Shown here: piece after piece, positions 12,866 to 25,125 of the stretch
Numbering within the stretch: position 1 is the first letter of the stretch
Layout of the letters: each line of letters begins with the position of its first letter
NCBI GenBank assembly: GCA_013398175.1
Contig: VZRZ01008555.1
Coordinates: 2,764,682 to 2,828,681 of the forward strand
From: Climacteris rufus
Lineage: Eukaryota > Chordata > Aves > Passeriformes > Climacteridae
DNA: 64,000 bases
Direction of reading: 5' to 3'
Position numbers and translations under genes: made by a program
Notes under the pieces: generated by a model
Databases searched by the model: none
What the model saw: only the letters and a program-made list of their open reading frames with translations
What the model was told of the DNA's origin: nothing

Positions 12866-15800
12866 TTTTTCCCTCAAAGTGAACCCCCACTCACATTTGA
12901 ATAATTAGGCCACATTTGGCCTACACTCCACCAGCTAGAAAAGCCTTCCTCCTTTGTATATTCAGAACAAGTTTCATGAGAAGTATCTCAGAAACATCTG
13001 CCTTCATTATAATTATATTTCTATTTCAGCTGCACCAAGCTATTTACAGATGAGCCTGTTCATAAAGAGCTTTATAATTAAGCAAACAGAAATATCTTTT
13101 TATAGGATGCAGATCTAGGGGTGATAATCACACACAAAATACACAGCAACAGTTGCAAATAGAGTGTTTAATGCTAGTTATATAGTTAGTGATGTGCTCA
13201 ATAAAGCCTGACATGTCTTTGTTCCTAAATGTAAGAAAATATGGTCTTTGCTACACAACTGTGTAAACTGCCTTTTTCATATACAAAAGGCCATACATTT
13301 CGGGGGTATGGCTCAAAATCCCTCACAAAATCAAGCCCTCATGTCTCCAATTCACTACGATTACCAAGCTCTTGGTGGGAAAAGGAGCTGACAGCATACA
13401 TACGAATTTCAGATATGTGACATCTTCTTTATGCATGAACTGTGACTTGACATTTCCACTTATGGACACCAAAAGAGAGAGAAGTGAAATGAGAAAGTAC
13501 TGGCAGAAGGAAAAAATGGCAATGTATTATTTACCAAAATTACTGTCTAGGGTCTTTTCACACTTTATGTGTTCCAGAAATCCAACTTTATCTCTTCTGA
13601 AGAACATATTTGTCACTTACTTCTCTCAAGATTGCAAACTTGCTCTTTTGCAGCATTTTCTTGGAATTTTTATAACCATTTGTGGAGCAACAAGTGGGTT
13701 TGTAAACTGAACTGCTGTGATACACCATATGAAACCCAAGTGTGAGCAACATGCCAAAGAAAACCACACAAAGATTAAATTAAACTATACATGACACCTC
13801 ATTTTTCAAAAAAAGGTTTTGTTTGTAGGAATTTCTGTGGTGTTTTTTTTTTCCATCTTCACATTTAAATCAGCCAAAATAGATGTCTGAACGCAGACAG
13901 CAAAAAACTGGCCCCTAGATATAACCTAGAAAATATCTATGAACAGAAGTGATGTAAGTAGAATAACATACTTGCTAAAATCTTTGCTAAAATCATGTGG
14001 AATAACTTTAATATACTCCAGGTAAACTAAATAGTTGAATTTGGCTTACAAGTGGCTTTATTTTTAAACCCTTGAACAGATTATAAATATTCTAGTGAGG
14101 ATTTCCTAGAAGGATTTGAAAGAGAAATATGTGGAAGATTTAGGTATTTATCAGTATCTTTTAGTACAAGTTCTTACAAGGGTTATTCATGCTTTTTACT
14201 TCAAGTTAGTTTTACACATTCAACATGGGTACTGTGCCTCCCTGGAGCACAGCTCTTTTGTCTGTTGACTACACAGAGTGAGGCACAGAGCTAGAAGTGG
14301 GCAATGTAAATATTCTCATTCAACTGCACCACCTCTAAATTGGTTTCTTCATTGCTATAACATGGATTTCAGAAATCATTAAGTAGTTCTTATAATCATG
14401 TTAGACAAACAATCTTAATCTTAATGATGGAATTAGAAAAGTGTTCTGATGCCTGATTTGTACTTCTGTTTATCTTGAAATGGTCTCCCAGTAAACATCC
14501 AAAAATTGCTTCATTAAATTCCTTAAAACCAAAATCTAAAAAGCTGTTAAGCACTGGGTAAGTTGTGACATTCCCTTCCTTCTCCATTCAGCACATTATT
14601 CTCATTTCTCCAGGCTTCTCAATCAAGCTCTTAGAGAAAGATGTCTTCCCGTTCTCTCCATGAAGTGAAGCATAATGGAGTCAAGAACTGTCACCCTTAG
14701 GTGCCACAACAATACAAATAACAAACAGGACAATACATCTTCATCTGAAGAACTGCACAGAGCAAGGGACCCAAATAGAGAAAAGTAAACAAGAATACTG
14801 TCTCTATATTATGTTTTCATGCACTAAAAGCAAGCTTGCTTTTTCATTATCAAAAGGTTTCTGATTTAAATTACAGGGGGAGAAAGAAACATGTCAAAGC
14901 AAGGTTAGATGATGTTTCTTGCCTACAATGTGGACAGCAAAAACTCAGAGAAAATAGGGCTTTAAGCGATTGCTGCTACTAAAAATATGATAGAGAACAT
15001 ATCTCATATAAGATTGGACAAGAACCAGGCATTCTCCTGATGACCAACATGATCAATCCCTGAAGACTGGCTCAATGTGTGACTGTTAAGAAGTGGGAAT
15101 GCGTGAAATTTGGCAGCCCTGAAATCTCAAGTCTCACACACAGAAAACTAAAGCATCATTGCTGTCTGTTTCAGGTTTGTTCCAATAGTAGCTTCCTAAC
15201 AACATTGTCCCTGTCAGATAGACCCCAAATGAACTGATATTTCTAAAATTAGAGCTACATTCCATTAACTTTTTAGTGTACAGCTTGTGAGGCTAAGAAC
15301 ATGGTCCTAGGTTTTGTTTGAAATTCCCAACTGTATAAAGTGTAGAAAGATAAGTGTTAAAGAAGAAATTAAAATCGATCTTATTGATAGTTTCCATCAT
15401 CTCTCTCCCTCCTCCAATATGAAGTTGGAAGCAATGCAAATGCAAACGCAAAACATCTGATTCTTGAAGTCTTTGCTCCCAGAGGTGCTGGTTCTGGGTT
15501 AAGCACTCACTCTCTGGCTCAGTCCCAGCTTGCTATCAACTCACATTACTGCACGGTTCCAGACCAAAATCCAACTCCACGTAAGAACGTTAAATGCTAG
15601 AAATGGGGGAATTATAATGAAGCAGCTTTCTATTAATTCCTTTTGATTTTGTCTGACAGCTGAATTTACATAACTGTTGGGAAGTATCAGTTACTGGTGA
15701 CTACTGGATAGTTTTAGCTGAGCAAGTAACAGCTAACTGTATGCACATCAGGTAAGCTAAAGATTTCAGGATAACCTCAAAGCTGCAAATGAAAACCTGT

Positions 15801-17514
15801 CACTATTTAGCCTCCAATACTCACAGAGTGTGTGGGAGATGCAAGTGTCAATACTGTAAGTGCTGTCTCAGGGTCAGCAACATGGAAGGAGGTTTTAGGT
15901 GTTGTCATATTCTCACGTGTCAAATCATCTGCTCCACGTTGTCCTTATGATGTGGTCAGAACCTTATTATAGAACTCTTTGATGCAATTCAGTGCAGGGT
16001 GGATGAAAGAATAACTTGTAGTAGACAAATATAAAGCCTCAACTAGGGTTGTGATGTGTTCTGTGTGGGATATGTTTCATCAGCATATTCATAGCATGCG
16101 CCTTTAACAGATCCAAGTTTGAGTCTCAAGGTGTGAAAATGTCAAGCTATCATCAAGTCCCATTTTCCCATGCATCAAGTTTCTCATGTTTATCAGGAGA
16201 GGAGAGCCATAAAACTCCCCAGAATGGGTGTCTTCTACTGTGACTGTAAAAAAAGAAAAAAGAAAATGGATGAGAGTTGTAACTGCCTTTGTCAGTACTC
16301 TCAGCCAAACAAGAGGTCTTCACTCAGTTCTTCATGCAAGAACCTGAAAATGGAGCATTGCTCCCAAGTTCTTATTGTTAGTATCAGAAGGAAAGGGATC
16401 TAGACTTCGCATGTCTTTTGAAATGACAGAAAATTCTGATGACAGAAAAAAAGGCATGGAAGGAATGAGGCTGGACAATGAACATTCTTAACAGTCCATA
16501 ATCCACATTATTAATGTGCTGCATGTGGTCTCCAATATCTGAACTGTGGGAATAATAGCAGTATTGTAAAAATAATAATTTTTATCATGTCTAATTCATG
16601 GAATGTTGTGAAGACAGTTTTAAAACTATCCTCACCAGAAAAAAAATGAGCTAACTAAGGCTTCAGCAGCAGACTAGGAGAAGGTGAGAAGTAGGGAGAG
16701 TCAGAATCTGAAAATGAAAGATAGCCAAGTCAAAACAGCTCTTAAAATCAAATTTGGCTTATGAGCTGTCAAAATTATGTTGCCATTGGCTAAGAAAAAA
16801 AAGAAAAAGCGAATTACGCAAATACATTGCTCTCTGTCTAAGAAAACTATTTTAAAAGGAAGAGAGAGGGAGGAAGAAAAGAGCAAAAAGACTGTCATCT
16901 GGAAAGGGAAGGATGAATTTAAAAGGGAAACCCTTTAAACCTAGATCCTGAAAAAGCCTAGCATTCAGATCACAAGGTGAACAGTGGTCTGCTGAGACAT
17001 ACCTTAAGATGAGGGGAATTAAATAAATAAGAGTGTCTTATTGTGCATGTATTCTACAACTGAAATTGTTGTTTTATTTATTTTTTGTAATTGTCTCTAC
17101 CACTTTTTCTCTGAAGAGCTTAACCCATTGCAAGGCTAATTGTACTTGGTCTAAAAGGCAAGTCCACATAAAACTGAAAAATAAGATACACAATAATAAA
17201 TGATCACTGCAGGCAATATTGAGCTGAGATGACCATAGAATAGGTTCCTTAGAGATGACCATAGGGACAGTTCCTTTTCCCCATGGCCAGACAGACTCAG
17301 CCACTGGTGAACCCTACATATGAGCAACTCTTGAGTCAGGGACAGAGAGAACGCCAATGACACCAGGACAGAGCTGTAAGCTTAATGAACAAAGAAGAAA
17401 TTGTGGCAAGCTGGTCAAAAGAGCTTTCCTGGGCTGCATTAGCCAGTATCCTTTGTGAAAGAAATTATTAATAACAGATGAATCTGTACTGTAGAAAATA
17501 AAATCCTATTTTAT
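12866..17514. other. Non-coding, no recognised feature
   Basis: About 4.6 kb of AT-rich DNA with no recognised transposon, RNA gene or exon. An octamer-like atgcaaat occurs near 15434-15441. Near 16117-16126 there is a weak RNA polymerase III B-box-like word (caagtttgagtctc), too isolated to call a SINE. Open frames (112 codons at 13372-13710 plus, 77 codons at 16170-16403 plus) have no recognisable homology. Confidence 0.5.
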
Positions 17515-17945
17515 CTATATATATTTGTTTTACAAGAGCAGAAGGCTATTCAAAGCCGAATCAATAGTGGCACTACTGGAACTCATTTGGAAAGGACAAT
17601 GTTTGGCCTATTGTGTTAAATTCCTGAGGGTTTGCCTATTTTTGCATCAGATTACAGCTTTATTAGGTACAACTGTTTTTACATTGCATTTTTGTGATTA
17701 ATGATGCTAAAAGGATTTTGGCATTTCAAATGTTGTACACAAACCTAATGGGCAAAATCTTCTGTAAACTTCTTCTGAGCTCTTGGCAAACTTTCCTCGG
17801 GAGCAAATATTAACTCCAGATAGTGTTTATTAGCTTTTATAAAATAATCACTGTAATAGTGGCATGTAATTGCTGAAGGTAAGGGAACATCCAGGCCAAG
17901 AATTAATCAAGTTTGAGCTCCTTAATAGAAAAAGGTCAGGAACAA
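17515..17945. other. Candidate conserved non-coding element
   Basis: A transposon-free, low-complexity-free AT-rich block dense in developmental transcription-factor-like words. These include acaatg (SOX-like, 17596-17601), tttattag (HOX/CDX-like, 17659-17666 and 17827-17833) and gattaatgat (homeodomain-like, 17696-17705). It has no open frame of note. The texture resembles vertebrate enhancers, but conservation cannot be judged from one sequence. Boundaries are arbitrary. Confidence 0.22.
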
Positions 17946-20900
17946 TTTATTTCTTACTCAGTTTGTATTTAAAATAATGTAATTTTCCTCTGATTTTTGT
18001 TTCATATACAAAGAGTGATTTCATACACAACAATCCCTGAATAAACTGTGTTCTTCACTAGAGATGGGTCTGAACTTTAGAGTTCAGAGATGGGACTTTA
18101 AGTCTTAATTTGCATATTATGTGTAGTAGAACAAACTAAACATTCAGATCTGACTCCAATTCCATTACCTTTTTTACGTTCTGCCTAAATTTTGCATGCT
18201 TTTGTAGGTGGGTTTATATTTAAGGATGCCCTGTCAGCATCAAGCAAATGAGAACCAAATATTGTTTTTCAGAGTGATCAGAGTCAGCATGCCAGGCTCA
18301 CTAAGCTTTTACTTGTAATAAGTTATAGGGTACAGTTGATTAAAAAAAAAATCACAGCAGAGGAACACTACCATGACTTCTTGTATATGGTATGTTTCAG
18401 GTAATAGGCATAAAAGTCTCTTGCAATTGCACTCTAGAAAGTAAGCGATGCCCTCCTGTTGAACCAGTGTGTACCAGTAAGTCCCTGACCAGAAACAGTG
18501 CAGAAACAGTCTTTTGACAAGAGACATGGCAAGCGGTTAAAACACAAATATAAACATACCTAAGATGACACCAAGTGAAAAAAAAAAAGCCTGGAATTGC
18601 CCCCCTCAAAAAGGACTTAACCTGAGTTTAGTCAAGTATAAACACCACTATATAGCCTCAAAGTTTGAGATACTAAGTAAGGTAGATTTATCATTTAGGG
18701 TTGACATTACTTCAGAAACCTCTAGTTCCCACTCTGTGTGCAGTGAAGATGTTAGTCATGCTTTTCTTTGAAGTTAAAGCCACAGCATAAGTTGAGTACC
18801 AGGAGATGTGATCTCTCGGGCATATCAAGCTGCATTAAGACATCCAAGTACAGTTTCAACACAGGAGAAGAGGTCTTCTCAGAAGTTCAGCTGACATCTC
18901 TACAAAATCAAACATTTGTCTAGCACTGAGGACAACAAACTTGGAATGGTCTGTGTCCGCATATGGCTCTCTTGCCTTCCAAAGCAAGGTGGTTGCATCT
19001 AAAATGCTCTCTGGGTAAAGTCAACTCTCCATTCCCATCTGGAAGTTATCTGTGAGAATGTCAGTCTGTTCAGGCAAATGCCAAGCCTATGATCAGCCTA
19101 ACAATTTTACAGCATGGATAACTGAGTTCTGGTAACTGGTTTTGTATGCTGAAGCTGTTTAATTCACTAGGAAATAGAGACTTCGTGTATTCTCATTCAT
19201 AGGGAATTTTTTGGTCAGTTTGTTCCGGGGAAAAAAGATATCCTTAGTCACAAGCAAGACCTGGAATCTGACATTTTTCTGTTTGAAAAAACAGTGAGAC
19301 TTGCCATGAAAATTTTAAGGCAAGGGTCTTACCAACAGCGTGAAGTGGTTTGCCTGGATAAGCAGGAATCAAAACAACAATGCCCACAGTGTGGAAATCC
19401 ATCCATCCTCTAGTGCTAGATTTCATATTTCTATTTAAAAGAGCTCACAGAAACTAGTCCACTCTCCTTTTATAATTTGTTGAACATCAGCTATCAATCA
19501 TATTTAATGTATATAAACACCTCTGCACAAAATCTTAGGGGATTCTAATTCAAATAAATCTATTAACTATAAGCTTTGAAGCTCCATTTTTTTAATCATA
19601 AGATTTGCCTTTAGATTTGTCCTGATCAAATCAAAGTTATTTCAATGTTATTATTTTCCTAACCCTAGCCTTCTAGCATATACTGTGAAATCACAATACT
19701 GTACAGAGAAACATTGTAAATGGATAATGACTTGCAGTTGTTATGCATTACATCATGGAAAGCAGTGTTTCCCACTTCTCAGTTCTGGAGCTTCACTTAG
19801 AAACTTGCTATTTCAGTGCCTCGTGGGGCTCCCCAGCTCCACAGGTGTCAGAGCCTTCTATTTATCTAAATCACTTCTGCTATCAGCTGTGGAAAAGGTA
19901 GTATTAAATCTAAATATGTAAGCCTTTCCAGACCTGGACCTCATCCAGCTCCATGCAGACCCACAGGTGTCTTTGAACACTGATCTCCAGGGCTCCAAGG
20001 GAATACCGATCAGAAAAGCCCATGCAGACCCTGTCCAAAGCCAGGCTAAAGATTAGTTGATTTTATTATTGCCCTGAAAGATACAACTGACTGGATAAAA
20101 TACAATGACAATTTTAATAAACTTTTATATTGGATGATCTTTTTGGAAGACTAAATGTGGGCACCTAACTGCTATCCAAAAATCTAATCAGTTACATACC
20201 ACCACACACTACTTTCATAGAAAGAGAGAGGAGTACTTCACAGGAATACTGTTAAGCAGCATTTACAAAAGTCCACAATAACACAATTGTTTTCAGTGTT
20301 CCTCAGAAAAATCTTTAACAGGCCTGGAAGAAACAAAAGGACTTTTCTTATTCCTCTTCACAAATTGGCTAAGTGCAATAGCAGCCTAAGTAAAGAGTTT
20401 TTCTTCAGGTAAGAATCTCTGCGAGAGAAATGAAAAACGCAAGAGAGAAAAGGCCCTTCCCTCCCACTGCAGCTGGCCAGAGTGTATTTCCGACATCAGA
20501 ACCACAGCAAATGGCAGCATGCAACAGAGGTCCCAAGTTCTCACTCCACCATACATACCAGCATTTAAAAAGGTTCCCTATTCGTACCAAATTACAGCCC
20601 TAGTGAGAATAAAAGCCATAGAATTTTATTGTAATGCAACTTTATATTACATATATAAAAACACAGTGCTCACTGCACTGTTGAGTAAAGCTAAAAATTC
20701 TCCCTAGAAAATCTGTGTAGTCTTGTGTTTGACAGTACAGGACAAATATCCATGAATAGGAAAAGAGGGAAGAAAGGACAAAAGAGAAAATAACAACATG
20801 AGGTATTAACCTTAAAAGGTATTCATCAAAAATTACAAGTTTCATCCATTTCTGATCACTCAATATAGTTTTGTGAAAAAAAAAAAACAGCTTTTAAAAT

Positions 20901-21466
20901 GAAAATACACATCTCAGAAGTAAACATGGCTGACAGAAACAGGCTACACAGAAGAAGCACAGAAATATTACAAGAAATACATATAAGACAAGACAAAATT
21001 TATTTTAGTGTAAAGACATGATCTATAGGGAATGATCTATAGGGATGATAAGACCTCCTTTCTTGAACCATCCATGAGACCATTTTTGAAGGATCCTAGA
21101 AAAGACCTATACCTGCTGGCACATGTACCTCTGTATCTTCACTGTCAGTAAATTTTGGGAAGGGAAAAAAAACTAATTTGATTTCCAGTCCCTAATGAAT
21201 CTGCTCTGAACTTACTGAGGCACAGTGAGAGTCTCAAGTGTGATGTCCAGAGTATCAGGGAGCAGGTTTGCACACCAAGGTGCACACAGAGACATGTAGC
21301 AAAGCCACACTTCTGGGATTGTGCCCGTTCACTTTCACCACTCAGGCAGCACTTCCACATGTTGCCTTTGCAGTGATGGTGCTAGATATGTTTGTTTCAG
21401 ACATAGGATGAAACTCTCTGTAATTTTATGATCACCCACCTGGAAGCATATTGTTGTGCCAGTGTG
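17946..21466. other. Non-coding, no recognised feature
   Basis: No supported gene or transposon. It contains a poly-A run at about 18578-18588 and a 14-bp tandem duplication at 21018-21045 (listed separately). Confidence 0.5.
21018..21049. repeat. 14-bp tandem duplication
   Basis: The unit atgatctataggga occurs twice back to back (21018-21031 and 21032-21045), followed by a partial third start (atgat overlapping 21045-21049). It is a recent-looking slippage or duplication event. Confidence 0.85.
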
Positions 21467-21470
21467 ACAC

Positions 21471-21893
21471 TGTTGCCTTAGGTTTTAACCCTTGTATGTT
21501 TCAAATTCTGTATTGCCTGGCGTGTAACTCTGAGATGCTTTATAGCCTGTTAGTTGCTGTTCTCTATAGACATAACAATGCCTCTCTGGGCTTGCTCTTC
21601 AAGGACACGTAGACTGCCCAGGCCCAAACTTCTAAAGGGTGGGGGCAGAGAGCGAGCTAAGGGAGCTAGGGGGAAATTTCAAAGTTTTAATTGGTGAATT
21701 TATGCTGATATGCAAACGGACCAAACCCATAAAGGTGTGGAGAACTCGTGACTCATCATCCATTTTGGGTGATGCCCCTGGGGGGCTTTGTCAGCCCTAA
21801 ATGTACCTTTGAAGGCCTTTTGAATAAATACCCACCTTTTATTCCCTTACTCCTGACTAGTCTCAGTTTTCGGGCTAGCCTTTTCAGGCAACA
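21471..21893 (+). mobile_element. Solo LTR, 4-bp-TSD (ERV1-like) family, copy 1
   Basis: A 423-bp LTR with perfect 7-bp terminal inverted repeats (tgttgcc at the start, ggcaaca at the end). It is flanked by the 4-bp target duplication acac (21467-21470 and 21894-21897). A poly(A) signal AATAAA lies at 21823-21828, near the 3' end as expected for the end of R. The TATA position reads cataaag here (21729-21735) where copy 2 reads tataaag. Copy 2 at 23727-24135 is about 95% identical by eye, with a few small indels. Four-base duplications are typical of gammaretrovirus-like (class I, ERV1) integration. No internal retroviral sequence adjoins it. Confidence 0.85.
21823..21828 (+). terminator. Poly(A) signal in LTR copy 1
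   Basis: AATAAA, about 66 bp from the LTR 3' end. It is conserved at the equivalent position in copy 2 (24065-24070). Confidence 0.5.
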
Positions 21894-21897
21894 ACAC

Positions 21898-23722
21898 TAA
21901 CTCCAGTAAGCAAATACTGTTTACAAATTCTTTTTCTAAATGTGTATTATCTACAGGGCACTGAACATTTTACTAATGATTGAAAATCAAAGTCCTTGCT
22001 TTAAAATGTTCATAATCTAAATGAAAAGCAAAGGCTCAAGATAGATTATGTGATGTAAGAAGCAAGGGAGCAGAAAAAAAATTCTAGACATAGGTCTTTG
22101 GATTTTGTACTTTTTAGAGAAACATAAAAATCAAGATTTCCTAAAAAAATAGAGAACAATCCTACCTATTAAAGCCACAACAAGAAAGCATTTTGGAATC
22201 CTCCATGTCTCTCAGTTATGTTCTTTTGGGGTCTATTTTCATCCACTTTTTTGCAGAGCTTTCAGCCTGTGACTGAACCGAAATCAGCCAATCTCTCTTT
22301 CTGGTTCATGTATATTAGCTCGGTGCTGTTAGGTTTGTTTCTCCAAAACAGCAGGGTGCTGGGATTTTTTAAAGGTTTCCACAGAAATTAAAAGTAGAGG
22401 GATATAATACCTTCAACTTAAATTTATTTCTTTTAATTCATTTTATATGCACTTAGGGCCTAAATAACTCAGGAGTAATTACTGAAAAGTAGCCTATTGT
22501 GTGACTTGCACCCCTTTGTGAGCAACTATTGCCTTAACTCCAGATGCAGAGTGTTTTGTAACATGACTATGCTCCATATTCCCTTTGTGGAGCATACAGA
22601 CAAGCAGTGGATCCATTTTTCACTTGCATGCCAGAATAGCTAATCAGATGTGTACAGTTACCCATTTATATAAAAGCCAGCAATCAATTACTGCTACTAG
22701 AATTTAGTACAAATCAGGAGACAGACGTAACACTTCACAACTGTCTCTCTAAATTACAGTGCCCCTAAGCCTACCCCTATAATAGATTAAAGTTACTCCT
22801 GATAACGCAATGTAGTCTTTAATATTTTGACTAATAAATGCCAACGTCTGGAAATGTGGTCTCAAATAACAATGACAGGCAAGAAATTTTAAGCATTCAT
22901 TCAAGTTGCTGGTCTCTCTCCAAACCATTACCACTCATAGTGTGGCTTGCAAATTTTAAGACACACATTTGTTTGAATAGAGTTCACTTTGTGCAGGAGA
23001 AACTAGGCATCTCACACAAAAACAATCAGTCAACTTCACAATATACATATCATTATTACAGGTCTACAAGGTCTGTGTGAAATACAAATGAATGTGCAAG
23101 GGTTATCAGAGTTATGAGGAAAATACAGAACCAGCTAGACACATTTCTCTGAGCTAGATAACTACATCTTCCCTCTCCTCATTTTTCCTCTCCATTACAA
23201 GCATCTGGAAAAAAATTAATAAGGTGTGTAGGGATGGGAGTCACATCTGAAACTTTTTCCTTTGCTTCAATAAACTGGAAATCTCAGGATCTCTAACAGC
23301 TGAGATTTTTTTCCTCCTCAGTCCAAAGGAAGGGGGATGGACTTTTCCTTCCTTGCAGAATGTTTTTTTTTTTAATACACTTATTTCTCTTAGAAACATT
23401 ATTTGATCAGAAAACATTTGTTATAAAATTAGATTTTAGATAAAAGAATTAAACCAGTAGAGTTCTCGGGATGTTTTATGTTTAGATTTTCCATGTAATT
23501 CTGAATCTACATTGCACTGTGTAATATAGATGGACACACATCTGGCTGAACAGACACAAATATTGTAATGCAGTCTCAGAATTAAATTTCCTTAATGACT
23601 ACATTCAAATATATATAAAAGACACAACCTACCTCCTATTTTTGTGTGGGATCTTGACCCTGATCTCATTCTCCTTGCCTTCTCTACTCAGTATGGCATG
23701 GCATGAAGTCATGTGCTGTGTA
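21898..23722. other. Non-coding segment between the two solo LTRs
   Basis: About 1.8 kb of ordinary AT-rich DNA. I looked for gag, protease, reverse transcriptase or env-like frames, since LTRs flank it on both sides, and saw none; frames reach only about 80 codons. An inverted repeat (aaatctcag ... ctgagattt, 12-nt spacer) lies at 23279-23308. This supports the view that the flanking LTRs are separate insertions. Confidence 0.7.
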
Positions 23723-23970
23723 TAGGTGTTGCCTTAGGTTTTAACCCTTATATTTTTCAAATTCTGTATTGCCTGGTGTATATGCTTTATAGCCTGTTAG
23801 TTGCTGTTCTCTATAGACATAACAGTGCCTCTCTGGGCTTGCTCTTCAAGGACACTTAGACTGCCCAGGCCCAAGCTTCATGGGGGTGGGGGCAGCGAGC
23901 TAAGGGAGCTACAGGGAAATTTCAAAGTTTTAATTGGTGAATTTATGCTGATAGGCAAATGGACCAAACC

Positions 23971-23976
23971 TATAAA
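23971..23976 (+). promoter_or_regulatory. TATA box of LTR copy 2
   Basis: tataaa in the middle of the LTR, 94 bp before AATAAA; it would place the start of R about 25-30 bp downstream. Copy 1 has lost the first T (cataaa), so copy 2 is the more intact potential promoter. Whether it is used is unknown. Confidence 0.5.
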
Positions 23977-24064
23977 GGTGTGGAGAACTTGTGACTCATC
24001 ATCCATTTTGGGTGATGCCCCTGGGGGCTTTGTCAGCCCTAAATGTACCTTTGAAGGCCTTTCA

Positions 24065-24070
24065 AATAAA
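24065..24070 (+). terminator. Poly(A) signal in LTR copy 2
   Basis: AATAAA at the position matching copy 1, about 65 bp from the 3' end of the LTR. Confidence 0.5.
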
Positions 24071-24139
24071 TACCCACCTTTTATTCCCTTACTCCTGACT
24101 AGTCTCAGTTTTTGGGCTAGCCTTTTCAGGCAACATAGG

Positions 24140-24836
24140 ATTAATTTCCTTCTGAGCATTATGGCAACCACAGTAACTGAATTATTCTCAGACATTACAG
24201 AATATATCTGCCTGATACCACTAGGGTATTAAAAAAATTAAGAAAAAAATAGCAATGATAATAATACACAACTTAGGAATTAACGAGATATTAAAGCTAA
24301 AACTTTCTGTTTAGAAGAGTTTGTCCACTGAATAATCTAGTTTAAGACATATAGAGCCAGATGTCTCAGAATAATAAATATTTTGGAGATCTTTGTGTAT
24401 TCAAATTCCACAACAATTATTTGTTTCTGTGCGCAGTCAACATTCCTGTGAACCTGTAAAAGCATTCTATGTTAAGGTCCCTCTATATGAGGAAGTCATA
24501 GTTAGTGGACAAGGGTAAAAGTGTAGGTTTAAACAACACTTTCTCAGTCACAAAAGAACTCTGTGAAGAACTGTAATCACAGTGACCTTGCAGCTCTTGA
24601 GCCAGAAAGCCATTTGTCTTTGCTGCAACTCCTTGGCTCTTTGTCCATGCACAATTATAAGACAAGGTTGTTTAGAGAATGTTCCTTAACATCCTTCAAG
24701 CAAATGCATAACCTATCTGATGCATTAAATAAAAGTGATACTGAAGGAAAAGAAAATTTTTAAAAGTTATATACTTGTTGAAATAAACAACAATTTTTTA
24801 AAATAGAGGATAAAAATACTCTGTAATTAAAGAGGG
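24140..24836. other. Non-coding, no recognised feature
   Basis: AT-rich sequence between the second LTR and the first CR1 tail. Nothing recognised. Confidence 0.5.
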
Positions 24837-25125
24837 TCATAGAATCATAGAACTAAAGACTTGGGTTGGAAATGACCTTATAAAAATCTTCTAATTCCAG
24901 CCCCCTTGCCATGGGCTAGGACACCTTTCACTAGATGGCTTGCCCAGGGCCCCATCCAACCTAGCTTTGAACACTTCCAGGGACAGGGCAGCCACAACTT
25001 CTCTGGGCAACTTCTCCCAGTCTGGACTCCTGTCTAGGATTGGCCAGACCCGGATGCAGAACCTTGCACTTAGATTTGTTAAACTTCATGATATTCTCAT
25101 GGGCTCACTTCTCAAGCTTTTCTAT
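24837..25125 (-). mobile_element. CR1 LINE 3' end, internally deleted
   Basis: On the minus strand this is the 3' end of a CR1 retrotransposon; on the plus strand it begins with the reversed tail tcatagaatcatagaa. Reading rightward, the sequence follows CR1 (gggttggaaatgacct, gcccagggccccatccaacc, cacttccagggacagg). It then jumps near 25021-25030 to a part normally further upstream in the element (gatgcagaaccttgcactt, acttcatgatattctcatgggc). So a segment of the element is missing or two fragments are joined. The 5' end is truncated, as usual for CR1. CR1 encodes an endonuclease and reverse transcriptase; nothing functional remains. Confidence 0.85.

Larger units (their letters stand above)
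23727..24135 (+). mobile_element. Solo LTR, 4-bp-TSD (ERV1-like) family, copy 2
   Basis: A second copy of the same LTR family, 409 bp, same orientation, with identical 7-bp terminal inverted repeats (tgttgcc / ggcaaca). It has a different 4-bp target duplication, tagg (23723-23726 and 24136-24139), so it integrated separately from copy 1. It lacks about 9 bp near 23782 that copy 1 has, and 2 bp in the G-rich middle. It keeps a good TATA box (tataaa, 23971-23976) and AATAAA (24065-24070). The spacing of about 90 bp between them fits a gammaretrovirus-like U3/R layout. Confidence 0.87.

Noticed and set aside
16105..16135. tRNA-derived SINE from a B-box-like caagtttgagtctc
   Set aside because: No A box or SINE body around it; a single short match is expected by chance in 64 kb.
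21471..24135. One complete provirus bounded by two LTRs
   Set aside because: Each LTR has its own different 4-bp target duplication and the interval shows no retroviral frame.
23801..24232. 143-codon plus frame and the overlapping 105-codon minus frame (23878-24195)
   Set aside because: They lie within a solo LTR, which is non-coding regulatory sequence; copy 1 of the same LTR does not keep the frame because of indels.
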